Part shown: piece after piece, positions 30,543 to 38,402 of the stretch
Layout of the letters: each line of letters begins with the position of its first letter
Position numbering within the stretch: the stretch's first letter is position 1
NCBI RefSeq assembly: GCF_019083965.1
Contig: NZ_JAHRCY010000021.1
Coordinates: 62,001 to 126,000, forward strand
DNA from: Catellatospora tritici
GTDB lineage: Bacteria > Actinomycetota > Actinomycetes > Mycobacteriales > Micromonosporaceae
Length of the DNA stretch: 64,000 nt
Direction: 5' to 3'
Translations under genes and position numbers: made by a program
Notes under the pieces: model-generated
Databases searched by the model: none
The model's input: only the letters and a program-made list of their open reading frames with translations
Told to the model about the DNA's origin: nothing

Positions 30543-33298
30543 AGTCCCGGCGTCAGGTCCGGCGTCAGGTCACTGCGCCCGGCCACGTTGAGTTTGCGGT
30601 ACACCCGGGTCAGGTGCTGCTCGACGGTGCTGACGGTGAGGAACAGCTTCCCGGCGATCTCCCGGTTGGTGTGGCCCTGGGCCGCCAGCGCGGCCACCCG
30701 CCGCTCGGCGCTGCTCAACTCGCCGGAGTTGAGCTTGAGCTGAGGGTCGGGCTCGGCCGCGGGCCGGGGCCGCTCCGGCATGGTCGGCCGCACCGCCGTG
30801 GTCTCGGTCTGCGGGGTGAGGGTGGGCAGCAGGCTGAGCGCGTTGCACTGTCGGGCGATGTACTGCGCGCTGCGCAGCCGTCCCCGCGCCTCGTGTGGCT
30901 CACCGAGGGCGTAGAGCGCCTTGCCGAGATCGGCGTAGGCGTGGGCCAGCTCCAGTTGGTCCCCGCACTGCTCCAGCGCCTGGATGGCCTCCTTGAGCAG
31001 GGCCGGACGCTTCTTGACGTCGCTGGCGGCGGCGATGGTGCGCAGGGTGCCGCCGCGCACCCGCTGGTGCTGCGGACGCGACTCCTGCAACCGCTGCAGC
31101 TGCTCGTGCAGCAGGTGCAGGGCCCGGCGCTGGTCGCCCAGGCGCAGGTAGGCGCGGGCGCTGTCGGTGCGCCAGGGCACCAGCGCGGGGGTGTCCAGCT
31201 CCCAGCTCGTCGCCTGCTGCTGGCAGGTGCGGAAGTCGTTGAGCGCGCTGCGGTAGCGGCGGGTGGACAGGTAGTGGTAGCCGCGGGCGCGTACGTACAG
31301 CAGGCCGGGCAGGCTGTCGAACATGGCCGGCGGCACCGGTGTGCTCAGGTGCGTGGCCGCCACGTCGTGTTTTCCGGCGGCGGTGGTGCTGAACAGCAAG
31401 GTGGACAGCGGGATGCCGATCATGATGCCCCAGCCGTTGACCGACAGCATCCGCAGCGCGGCCTCGGCCTCCGCCTCGGCGGCCAGCAGGTTGCCCTGGC
31501 GGAAGGCGATCTCGGCCCCCAACGCGGTGACCAGCGCCAGCCACGTCCGGGCCTCGCACTTGGCCGCCGACGCGGCCAGTCGTCGCACCCAGGACAACGC
31601 CAGCTCCAGCTGGTTGGCGATGGTGAGGGTGGCCAGCGCCGCCGCCGTGGTGTCGATCGGGTCACCCGGCTGGTGCTGCTGCAGCGTCTGCTCGGCCCCG
31701 GCGATGGTGTCGGCGGTGATCTCGCCCTTGCGGATGGCGCGCAGCAGCACGGACACGTCCGTCCGGTGGCCGAAGACGCGGCCGTGTGCGGTCTCGTCAT
31801 CCGGCGCGATCAGGTGGTTCAGACGGTGGGCCTGCCCGGGGCAGACGAAGGCGAGCCACAGGCACGTGCTGCGGAACTCGCCGGCGGTCTGCGGATCGGT
31901 GCTCAGCGAGGTCTTGGCCGCCAACCGCTCGGCGAGGTCGAACGCCTGCTCGGTGCGGCCGTGCCAGAGCAGGTACTGCATCTGCGCCAGCGAGCCGGCC
32001 GGATCCAGCAGCCCGTCGCAGGCCGCTTCGGTCAGCGTGTCCAGGTGCCTGATCGCCGCGGCCGGGTCGCGCCGCCATTCGATGCGGACCAGGTCGGCCT
32101 GGACCCGCGCCTCGGTCGAGTCCGGGTCGGCGGTCTGCGCGGCGCGCAGGAAGGACACCGCGACGTCCGTGTCGCCCCGCGACAGGGCCTGCTGACCCGC
32201 CTCGCGCAGCAGCTGCACCGCCCACGGCGGGCGCACCGCGCCGTCGACGAGCTGCCGGGCCACGTCGACCGCGGGCGCGCCCTCCTGGTAGAGCAGGTGC
32301 GCCGCGCGGTCGTGCAGTTCCCGCAGCAGGCACAGGCCCATGCTGTCCAGGATCGCCCGGGTGGCCTGCGGGTGCGGCTTGCCCTGGCCGTCGGCGAGGC
32401 CGGTGCGGTGCAGGCTGAGCGCGGCCCGTTCGGCCGCGTCGGTCGGCAGCCGCGACAGCTGCGCCCGCACCGACGAGGAACCGGCGCCGTCGAGCACGGC
32501 CAGCGCCTGGGCGTACTGCAGGTTCGCGGGTTCGCCGCGGTAGAGGCAGGCCATGACCGCGCGGCCGAACGCCTCACCCGGGGTGACCTCGGTGGCGGCC
32601 GTGTCGCGCAGGTCGTCCAGCAGCGCCTTCACCAGCAGCGGGTTGCCCGCACCGGCCGCGTGGACACTGTCGGCCAGGGCGGCCGACTCGATCCCGGGCA
32701 GGTGGCGTTCCAGCACGGTGTGCACCCCGGCCAGGGAGAGCGGATGCAGCTGCACGCGGCGGCTGTGCGGCTGGTGCACCAGCTCCAGGTACTGCTCGGG
32801 GTGTGCGTAGCGGACCGAGGTGCACTCGGTCAGCACGATCAGGATGGGCGTGGCGGTGATCCGGCGTACCACGTAGGCCAGGCACTGCAGCGAGGCGGCG
32901 TCGGCGTAGTGCACGTCGTCGACCATGATCACCAGTGGGCCGGACGCGGCCAGGTCGGTCATGACCTTGGACAGCTGGTAGAGCACCGCCGGGGGCACCC
33001 GGGGGTCGGCGCCGTCGGTGGTGGTCGCGAGCTCGGGCAACTGGGTCGGGGTCTCGCCGGCGCTGTACAGCAGCTGGCCGACGACGCCAAACGGAAGGTC
33101 CTGCTCGGCGCGGGAGGCCATCGCCGCGACGACGCGCGCACCGGTCTCGGCGGCGCGGCGGGCGAACTCGGCCAGCAGCGCGGTCTTCCCGATGGCGATG
33201 GCGCTGCGGATGACCGCCACCCGCCCGAGACCCTGGCCGCAGTCGGCCAGCAGGCTCTCCAGGACGCGCAGTTCGTCGTCGCGCTCGGCAAGAAACAT
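30539..33298 (-). CDS. LAL-family LuxR regulator (likely cluster activator)
   Basis: A 919-residue regulator starting MFLAERDDEL at 33298, the normal N-terminus of the family; longer starts lack this context. Residues ~1-280 form an AAA-type ATPase domain with Walker B 'LVIMVDDVHYAD'. The Walker A region reads 'RSAIAIGKTALL', so the first Gly of GxxxxGKT is Ser. The middle is long alpha-helical (TPR-like) sequence. The C-terminal ~65 residues are a LuxR helix-turn-helix ('SSAERRVAALAAQGHTNREIAGKLFLTVSTVEQHL'). LAL proteins switch on macrolide and macrolactam clusters. The shared TAGGGG motif upstream of cluster genes is a candidate target. Confidence 0.9.
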   Translation of the reverse strand: MFLAERDDELRVLESLLADCGQGLGRVAVIRSAIAIGKTALLAEFARRAAETGARVVAAMASRAEQDLPFGVVGQLLYSAGETPTQLPELATTTDGADPRVPPAVLYQLSKVMTDLAASGPLVIMVDDVHYADAASLQCLAYVVRRITATPILIVLTECTSVRYAHPEQYLELVHQPHSRRVQLHPLSLAGVHTVLERHLPGIESAALADSVHAAGAGNPLLVKALLDDLRDTAATEVTPGEAFGRAVMACLYRGEPANLQYAQALAVLDGAGSSSVRAQLSRLPTDAAERAALSLHRTGLADGQGKPHPQATRAILDSMGLCLLRELHDRAAHLLYQEGAPAVDVARQLVDGAVRPPWAVQLLREAGQQALSRGDTDVAVSFLRAAQTADPDSTEARVQADLVRIEWRRDPAAAIRHLDTLTEAACDGLLDPAGSLAQMQYLLWHGRTEQAFDLAERLAAKTSLSTDPQTAGEFRSTCLWLAFVCPGQAHRLNHLIAPDDETAHGRVFGHRTDVSVLLRAIRKGEITADTIAGAEQTLQQHQPGDPIDTTAAALATLTIANQLELALSWVRRLAASAAKCEARTWLALVTALGAEIAFRQGNLLAAEAEAEAALRMLSVNGWGIMIGIPLSTLLFSTTAAGKHDVAATHLSTPVPPAMFDSLPGLLYVRARGYHYLSTRRYRSALNDFRTCQQQATSWELDTPALVPWRTDSARAYLRLGDQRRALHLLHEQLQRLQESRPQHQRVRGGTLRTIAAASDVKKRPALLKEAIQALEQCGDQLELAHAYADLGKALYALGEPHEARGRLRSAQYIARQCNALSLLPTLTPQTETTAVRPTMPERPRPAAEPDPQLKLNSGELSSAERRVAALAAQGHTNREIAGKLFLTVSTVEQHLTRVYRKLNVAGRSDLTPDLTPGL

Positions 33299-34001
33299 CG
33301 TGTCGATACCCCGCAGGACTGAGAACGAGACGGCCCCGACGAGGCGTCTGTGTTTCGTCCACGTTATGGCCGTGAATTGCGATGTCCATAAGAGCATCAC
33401 ATTCGCGTGTCCACAGTGGAGATACGTCTCTCAGCCCCGAGCCGGGTTCATTCTTCGTACGGCGGTCTCGGGTTGTCAAGGGTCGATGAGATGACCTTCG
33501 TGAATGTGTCAGCCTGCCGTCACTACGACAATAATGAGATGCCAATCTATTTATTGGCGACTGCGGCGCGATGCTGGGCGCCCCGGTCCCCGCGCGGGTC
33601 GCGCCATCCGGTCCGTGCCTGCGTGACGGGCGCCACCGGGGGTCGCCGGGCGTCATATCGGTGCTCACATGCGCGATTGTCCGGACGCCGGGTGGGATCA
33701 CTTGACCGAAGGGGCCATCAGGCCTCGGTCGTTCGTCGCCGTGCACCCGCGAATGAAGGAGGATTGGGGCTCGAACGGCTCATCCGAACGGCCCCCGGAG
33801 TCTGTCGCGGATCGCGCCGTGGACGGCGATGATCGTGAATGTATCGGCGTGCCGCCGGGCGATGCCGATACACCATCGGCGGTCTCCGTGGTCGTTGACA
33901 ACCACTATTCGGGATATTGCTCACGGGTAATTGAATTATGAACGATAAAAGCCGACAGATGAAAGTGGACACACCCGGCGCGGCCGACGTCGGCCGGAGA
34001 G
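33299..34001. other. Long AT-richer intergenic region between LAL and discrete ACP genes
   Basis: About 700 nt without a convincing gene; short ORFs lack binding sites and protein-like composition. It contains a small hairpin GCCAAT-N6-ATTGGC (33541-33558). Near the right end there is a TTGACA at 33897-33902, followed by an AT-rich stretch (to 33955) that could hold promoters. G+C is clearly lower than in flanking genes, as is common for regulatory regions of actinomycete clusters. Confidence 0.5.
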
Positions 34002-34046
34002 TAGGGGCGGCTAAGGGGTGCCCGCGCCACCCCGCGGTCGTAGCGT
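34002..34046 (+). promoter_or_regulatory. TAGGGG/CTAAGGGGT motif with -10 box (ACP promoter)
   Basis: TAGGGG (34002-34007) is followed by CTAAGGGGT (34011-34019). After 21 nt comes TAGCGT (34041-34046), a good -10 hexamer, 49 nt before the ACP start. Layout matches the promoters at 36944 and 43942. Confidence 0.6.
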
Positions 34047-34094
34047 GACCCGGACGACCGCCGGGGTCGACAAGCCACTGAAGGGAGCACCGCC

Positions 34095-34340
34095 GTGTGG
34101 GATGAGCAGTTCGAGGGTCTGCTGCGGCCGCACCTGCCATATCTGCCCGCGCAGGCCCCGCTCGACGGCGACGCCGACCTGCGGCACCTGGGGCTGGACT
34201 CGATGAGCATGGTGGAACTGCTGGCCACGATGGAGCGGCACTACCAGGTGCGCTTCGTCGACGACGCGCTGACCATGGACACCTTCGCCACGCCCGCGTC
34301 GCTGTGGCAGCGGCTGAGCACGGTGGTCGCCGGCCGCTGA
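34095..34340 (+). CDS. Discrete acyl carrier protein (aminoacyl starter carrier)
   Basis: An 81-residue carrier protein from GTG 34095, with AAGGGAG 7 nt upstream. 'HLGLDSMSMVELLATMERHY' holds the phosphopantetheine Ser at residue 36. Free-standing ACPs in macrolactam clusters (VinL, IdnL6) carry the beta-amino acid and then the dipeptide while ligases and the discrete AT act. With two ligases, an AT and an aminomutase in the same cluster, that role is likely. It is transcribed alone and ends at a bidirectional terminator. Confidence 0.9.
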   Translation: MWDEQFEGLLRPHLPYLPAQAPLDGDADLRHLGLDSMSMVELLATMERHYQVRFVDDALTMDTFATPASLWQRLSTVVAGR

Positions 34341-34360
34341 CAGCCCGACACCAGCGGCGA

Positions 34361-34393
34361 CGCGCCCGTACCCGGAGATCGGGCACGGGCGCG
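34361..34393. terminator. Bidirectional terminator between ACP and SDR genes
   Basis: CGCGCCCGT (34361-34369) pairs with ACGGGCGCG (34385-34393). Inside, CCCG pairs with CGGG, extending the stem around a GAGAT loop. It lies between convergent stops at 34340 and 34407. Confidence 0.75.
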
Positions 34394-34406
34394 CCGCGTT
34401 CGTGGC

Positions 34407-35252
34407 TCAGCGGCCCGCGTTCACCACGGCACCCGCGTCGACCTTGAGCTGCAGACCGGTCACGAAACGCGACTCGTCCGAGACGAGGTACGTCACCGCG
34501 TGCGAGATCTCGATCGGGTCCAGGTAGGGGATCGGCATCGCGTGGAAGTCCTGGAAGGACGGCGCGACCTCCTCGCGGGTGGCGTTGGTGAGGTCGGGCC
34601 GGAAGATCCGGTACATCGCCGGGTTGTGGATCATCGGGGTGTCCACGTTCGCGGGGTGAATGACGTTCACCCGGATGCCCTTGGGCGCCAGCTGCGGGGC
34701 CAGCCAGTTGGCGTACAGGGCGATGGCCTGCTTGGCGAAGACGTAGCCGGCGCCACCGGGGCCCATCGGCCCCGCGCCGTAGCTGGACAGCAGGCCCGCC
34801 GCCGAGCCGATCAGCACGATCGAACCACCCTCGCCCAGGTACGGCAGCGCGGCGTGCGCGGTGTGCAGCGCGCCGTTGAGGTTGGTGTCGACGGTGTCGC
34901 CGAACGCGGTGGCCGGGCGGTTCGCGCCGACCGGGCTGATGCCCGCGTTGGCCACGACCGCGTCGAGCCGACCGAGCTCGGCCACGCCGGCGTCGATCGC
35001 CTGCTGCATCGCGTTGCGGTCGCGCACGTCGGTCTGCGACACGAACACCCGGCGGCCGGTCTTCTCGACCAGTCGGGCGGTCTCGGCCAGGTCCTCCGGG
35101 GTCGCCATCGGGTAATCCACCACCGGGATGTCCTGGCAGATGTCGATCGCGATGATGTCGGCGCCCTCCTCGGCGAGCCGGACGGCGTGGCTTCGGCCCT
35201 GCCCGCGCCCGGCCCCGGTGACGACGACGACCTTGTTCTCCACACGGCCCAC
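34407..35252 (-). CDS. Mycofactocin-coupled SDR (carveol-dehydrogenase type)
   Basis: A 281-residue SDR from GTG 35252 (GAGGAGGT six bases upstream). It carries 'VVTGAGRGQGRSHAVRLAEEGADI' and, directly after the second beta strand, 'DICQDIPVVDYPMATPEDLAETARLVEKTGRRV', the insert that defines the mycofactocin-coupled SDR group and buries a non-exchangeable NAD. The catalytic site is 'GYVFAKQAIALYANWLAP' (YxxxK), with 'VNVIHPANVDTPMI' downstream. It would oxidise or reduce an alcohol/ketone using mycofactocin as electron carrier. It sits inside the PKS cluster, behind its own TAGGGG motif, and 5 kb from the mft genes. It may modify the macrolactam or its starter. Confidence 0.9.
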   Translation of the reverse strand: MGRVENKVVVVTGAGRGQGRSHAVRLAEEGADIIAIDICQDIPVVDYPMATPEDLAETARLVEKTGRRVFVSQTDVRDRNAMQQAIDAGVAELGRLDAVVANAGISPVGANRPATAFGDTVDTNLNGALHTAHAALPYLGEGGSIVLIGSAAGLLSSYGAGPMGPGGAGYVFAKQAIALYANWLAPQLAPKGIRVNVIHPANVDTPMIHNPAMYRIFRPDLTNATREEVAPSFQDFHAMPIPYLDPIEISHAVTYLVSDESRFVTGLQLKVDAGAVVNAGR

Positions 35253-35350
35253 GGGGGGACCTCCTCAGTCAGGGGATTTCCGCCGGAACGGTGCGATCGG
35301 CGGCAACAGTCTTTGTACCGCCGACCCGGCAGTGGTTCGACCGAGCCGGA

Positions 35351-35393
35351 CCCCTAACGGCGGCCGCCGCCTCGACTTAGGGGAAACCCTTAA
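35351..35393. promoter_or_regulatory. Divergent TTAGGGG motifs (SDR and monooxygenase promoters)
   Basis: CCCCTAA (35351-35357; TTAGGGGTCC on the minus strand) faces the SDR, about 99 nt from its start. TTAGGGG (35377-35383) faces the monooxygenase gene and continues as TTAGGGGAAACCCTTAA, itself a near-dyad resembling sites of LuxR-type cluster activators. The two form an outward-pointing pair in a 323-nt divergent region. Confidence 0.55.
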
Positions 35394-35575
35394 CGAGGAG
35401 GACCGCGACCGGCCCCCGCCGCGTCGACAGACCCCTGTCTTTGCCCGCACAGGTCCCCACAACCGCCCCGACCTGCTTGCCCGGCCACGTCGACGGCCCG
35501 AATACTCCAAACCCGACCCGGCCGGTCGCGCAGCCGTCCCGCACCCGGGCCACCCTTCGACGATGAGGTGAAGCG

Positions 35576-36865
35576 ATGCGATTCGGTCTGCTGTACCACC
35601 ACCAAGTGCCCCGGCCCTGGTCGGCCGAGAGCGAAGAACGAACGCTGATGGAGTCGCTGGAGCAGATCGAACTGGCCGACAAGCTCGGCTTCGACTGCGC
35701 CTGGGCCACCGAGCACCACTTCCTCGACGAGTACTCGCACAGCTCCGCCCCCGAGGTGTTCCTCGGCGCCGCGGCCGCCCGCACCAGCCGGATCCGCCTG
35801 GGCCACGGCATCGTGTCGCTGCCGCCCGCGATGAACCACCCGGCGCGGGTGGCCGAGCGGATCGCCACGCTCGACCTGATCTCGGGTGGCCGGGTCGAGT
35901 TCGGCACCGGCCAGGGCAGCTCGCAGATGGAGGTGGAGGCCTTCGGCGTGGCCAAGGCCACCAAGCGCGACCAGTGGACCGAGGCGATCAAGGTGATCAC
36001 CCGGATGATGACCGAGGTGCCGTTCACCGGGCACCAGGGCACCTGGGTCGACATGCCGCCGCGCAACGTGCTGCCCAAGCCGAAGCAGAAGCCGCACCCC
36101 CCGCTGTGGGTGGCCTGCAGCAACCCGACCACGGTCGAGTTCGCGGCCCGCAACGGCCTGGGCGCGCTGGCCCTGGCGTTCGTGTCGATCGAGGAGGCGC
36201 GCGAGTACGCCGACGCCTACTACCGCGCGATCGCCTCGTCCGACTGCGTGCCGATCGGCTTCGACGTCAACCCGAACCTGGCCGTGGTGATGCCGTTCAT
36301 GTGCGCCCCCGACGACGAGACCGCGCTGGACCGGGGCCTGGACGGCGCGCACTTCTTCGCCTACGCCTTCATGCACTACTACTTCATCGGCGAGCACGCC
36401 CCCGGCACCACCAACATCTCCGACCTGTTCGAGCAGGGCCGCGAGATGTTCGCCATGGTGCGCGAGCCGAACCCCGAGGTGCTGGCAGCGATGGCGGCGA
36501 TGGACCCGACGCTGGAGAAGCGGCTGGACGCGCTGCGCCGGGGCATGGGCTCGCCGGAGAAGCTGCGGCCGATGATCCGGGCGTACGAGGACGCCGGCAT
36601 CGACCAGATCATCTTCCAGGTGCAGCTCGGCCACGTGCGGCACGAGCACATCATGGAGTCGCTGGAGCTGTTCGCCCGCGAGGTGATGCCGGAGTTCGCG
36701 CAGCGGCGCGAGGCCCGCGACGCCGCGAAGAACGCCCGGCTCAAGGACGCGATCGAGGCGGCGCTGGCGCGCATCGAGCGCAAGGAGGTCGACGTCTCCG
36801 ACTACACCGTGGACGCCGACATGGGCGTCATCCAGTACACCGCTCCCGGCTCCACCGCCGCCTGA
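35576..36865 (+). CDS. Luciferase-like flavin-dependent monooxygenase (LLM class)
   Basis: A 429-residue TIM-barrel flavoprotein of the bacterial luciferase superfamily. Evidence includes 'MRFGLLYHHQVPRPW' as strand 1, 'ADKLGFDCAWATEHHFLDEYSHSSAPEVFLGAAAARTSRIRLGHGIVSLP' (the classical LLM N-terminal signature, residues ~33-82) and 'RVAERIATLDLISGGRVEFGTGQG' near 92. It is longer than most members owing to a helical C-terminal extension. RBS GAGGTGA lies at 35566-35572. Such enzymes use reduced FMN (or F420) and oxygen for hydroxylation, N-oxygenation or C-C cleavage. In this cluster it could act on the amino-acid starter or the finished macrolactam. Confidence 0.85.
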   Translation: MRFGLLYHHQVPRPWSAESEERTLMESLEQIELADKLGFDCAWATEHHFLDEYSHSSAPEVFLGAAAARTSRIRLGHGIVSLPPAMNHPARVAERIATLDLISGGRVEFGTGQGSSQMEVEAFGVAKATKRDQWTEAIKVITRMMTEVPFTGHQGTWVDMPPRNVLPKPKQKPHPPLWVACSNPTTVEFAARNGLGALALAFVSIEEAREYADAYYRAIASSDCVPIGFDVNPNLAVVMPFMCAPDDETALDRGLDGAHFFAYAFMHYYFIGEHAPGTTNISDLFEQGREMFAMVREPNPEVLAAMAAMDPTLEKRLDALRRGMGSPEKLRPMIRAYEDAGIDQIIFQVQLGHVRHEHIMESLELFAREVMPEFAQRREARDAAKNARLKDAIEAALARIERKEVDVSDYTVDADMGVIQYTAPGSTAA

Positions 36866-36880
36866 GCACCACCACGTGAC

Positions 36881-36918
36881 CACCGCGTACCGGGCCGAGC
36901 GCGGCCCGGTACGCGGTG
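36881..36918 (+). terminator. Strong hairpin terminator after the monooxygenase gene
   Basis: Arms 36881-36896 and 36903-36918 form a 16-bp perfect stem with a 6-nt loop, starting 16 nt after the stop at 36865. It separates the monooxygenase unit from the KamA operon. Confidence 0.85.
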
Positions 36919-36943
36919 CGTGACTGGGGCACCGCGCCGCCAA

Positions 36944-36979
36944 CTAGGGGTACTGATGCCTGCGGGACCTGGCTAGTCT
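36944..36979 (+). promoter_or_regulatory. CTAGGGGT motif with -10 box (aminomutase operon promoter)
   Basis: CTAGGGGT (36944-36951), 22 nt, then TAGTCT (36974-36979). It lies 65 nt upstream of the ATG at 37045 and downstream of a terminator, so it must drive the aminomutase-aminotransferase-AT-ligase operon. Confidence 0.65.
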
Positions 36980-37044
36980 TTCGCCGATTGATCGGCCTCC
37001 CTGTATTCGCAGGAAAGAGGCGGTCCACGAGACCAGAGGTAAGC

Positions 37045-38370
37045 ATGACTCTCCTGGCTCCCACTCTTTCCGCGACGGAGCGGTTCCGTGCTCTCGGGTC
37101 GCACCATCTGCGCGAGATCGCCGACAAGTACGGCCTGTCCGCGCAGCTGCGCGAGGCGGTCGAGGTCGTCTCCCTGGTGCTGCCGTTCCGGGTGAACGAC
37201 TATGTCCTGTCCCACCTCGTCGACTGGGCGTCGGTCCCCGACGACCCGATCTTCCAGCTGGTCTTCCCGCAGCGCGGCATGCTGCCCGCGCACGAGGAGC
37301 AGCGCCTGGCCGACCTGCTCCGCCAGGATGCGCCCGCCGCGCAGGTCAAGGCCGAGGTCAACCGCATCCGCCGGGCGCTCAACCCGCACCCGTCGGGCCA
37401 GATGCAGCACAACGTGCCCCAGCACAACGGCACGGAACTGCCCGGCCTGCAGCACAAGTACCGCGAGACGGTGCTCTACTTCCCGGGCCACGGGCAGACC
37501 TGCCACGCCTACTGCACGTACTGCTTCCGGTGGGCGCAGTTCGTCGGCGACGCGGATCTGCGCTTCGCCGCGAGCCGCCCGGACCAGCTGGTGGCCTACC
37601 TCGGGGACCATCCCGAGGTGCACGACGTGCTGTTCACCGGCGGCGACCCGATGATCATGTCGACCGAGCGGCTGCGCGGGCACCTGGAGCCGCTGCTGGA
37701 GATCGAGAGCGTGCGCACCGTCCGCATCGGCACCAAGGCCGTGGCGTACTGGCCGTACCGCTTCCTCACCGACCCCGACGCCGACAGCCTGCTGCGGCTG
37801 TTCGAGCAGGTCGTCGCGGGCGGCCGCAACCTGGCCGTGATGGCCCACTTCAGCCACCCGCGAGAGCTGGAGAGCGAGGTCACCCGCCGGGCGCTGGCCC
37901 GCATCCGGTCGACCGGCGCGCTCGTCTACGGCCAGGCCCCGCTGATCGCGAAGGTCAACGACGACCCGGCCACCTGGGCGCGGATGTGGCGCGCCGAACT
38001 GGCCGCGGGCGTGGTGCCCTACTACCTGTTCGTCGAGCGTGACACCGGCCCGTACGAATACTTCAAGGTGCCGCTGGCCCGCGCGGTGGAGATCTTCCAC
38101 GCCGCCTACCGAGCCCTGCCGGGCCTGGCCCGCACCGTACGCGGCCCGATCATGTCCGCGACCCCGGGAAAGATCGCCGTGGACGGGGTGGAGCACACCC
38201 CGCAGGGCGACTTCTTCCAGCTGCGGATGCTGCAGGCACGCGACTCGGAGCTGGTCGGACGCCCGTTCCGGGCCGAGTTCTCGCCGACCGCGGCCTGGAT
38301 CGACGGCCTGCGCCTGGACGCGTCGGCACCGGCCGACATCGCCGCCGCGCTGCGCCCCTACACCGCCTGA
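37045..38370 (+). CDS. KamA-family radical SAM aminomutase (beta-amino acid formation)
   Basis: A 441-residue protein from ATG 37045 (AGAGGT just upstream). The CxxxCxxC cluster motif is at Cys153, 157, 160 ('TCHAYCTYCFRW'), followed by 'VLFTGGDPMIMSTERL' (SAM-binding GGDP) and 'YGQAPLIAKVNDDPATW', 'PYYLFVERDTGPYEYFKVPL', the KamA C-terminal barrel. The N-terminal ~90 residues are the helical PLP-side region of lysine 2,3-aminomutases. Relatives in macrolactam clusters turn glutamate into beta-glutamate (IdnL4). The second substrate-binding position of lysine enzymes (YYIYQCD) reads 'YYLFVERD', so the substrate is not assigned. First gene of a five-gene-long operon frame. Confidence 0.9.
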   Translation: MTLLAPTLSATERFRALGSHHLREIADKYGLSAQLREAVEVVSLVLPFRVNDYVLSHLVDWASVPDDPIFQLVFPQRGMLPAHEEQRLADLLRQDAPAAQVKAEVNRIRRALNPHPSGQMQHNVPQHNGTELPGLQHKYRETVLYFPGHGQTCHAYCTYCFRWAQFVGDADLRFAASRPDQLVAYLGDHPEVHDVLFTGGDPMIMSTERLRGHLEPLLEIESVRTVRIGTKAVAYWPYRFLTDPDADSLLRLFEQVVAGGRNLAVMAHFSHPRELESEVTRRALARIRSTGALVYGQAPLIAKVNDDPATWARMWRAELAAGVVPYYLFVERDTGPYEYFKVPLARAVEIFHAAYRALPGLARTVRGPIMSATPGKIAVDGVEHTPQGDFFQLRMLQARDSELVGRPFRAEFSPTAAWIDGLRLDASAPADIAAALRPYTA

Positions 38371-38402
38371 GCGCACCACTCCGACCCGTGAAGGAGCCGA
38401 CG

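Noticed and set aside
33669..33941. A 90-codon plus-strand ORF in the LAL-ACP gap
   Set aside because: No RBS, mixed composition without a recognisable fold, and it overlaps likely promoter sequence.
37045..38370. The radical SAM protein as the missing MftC
   Set aside because: It has KamA aminomutase length and motifs (GGDP region, PLP-side N-terminus) and lacks the SPASM-type C-terminal Cys cluster of MftC.
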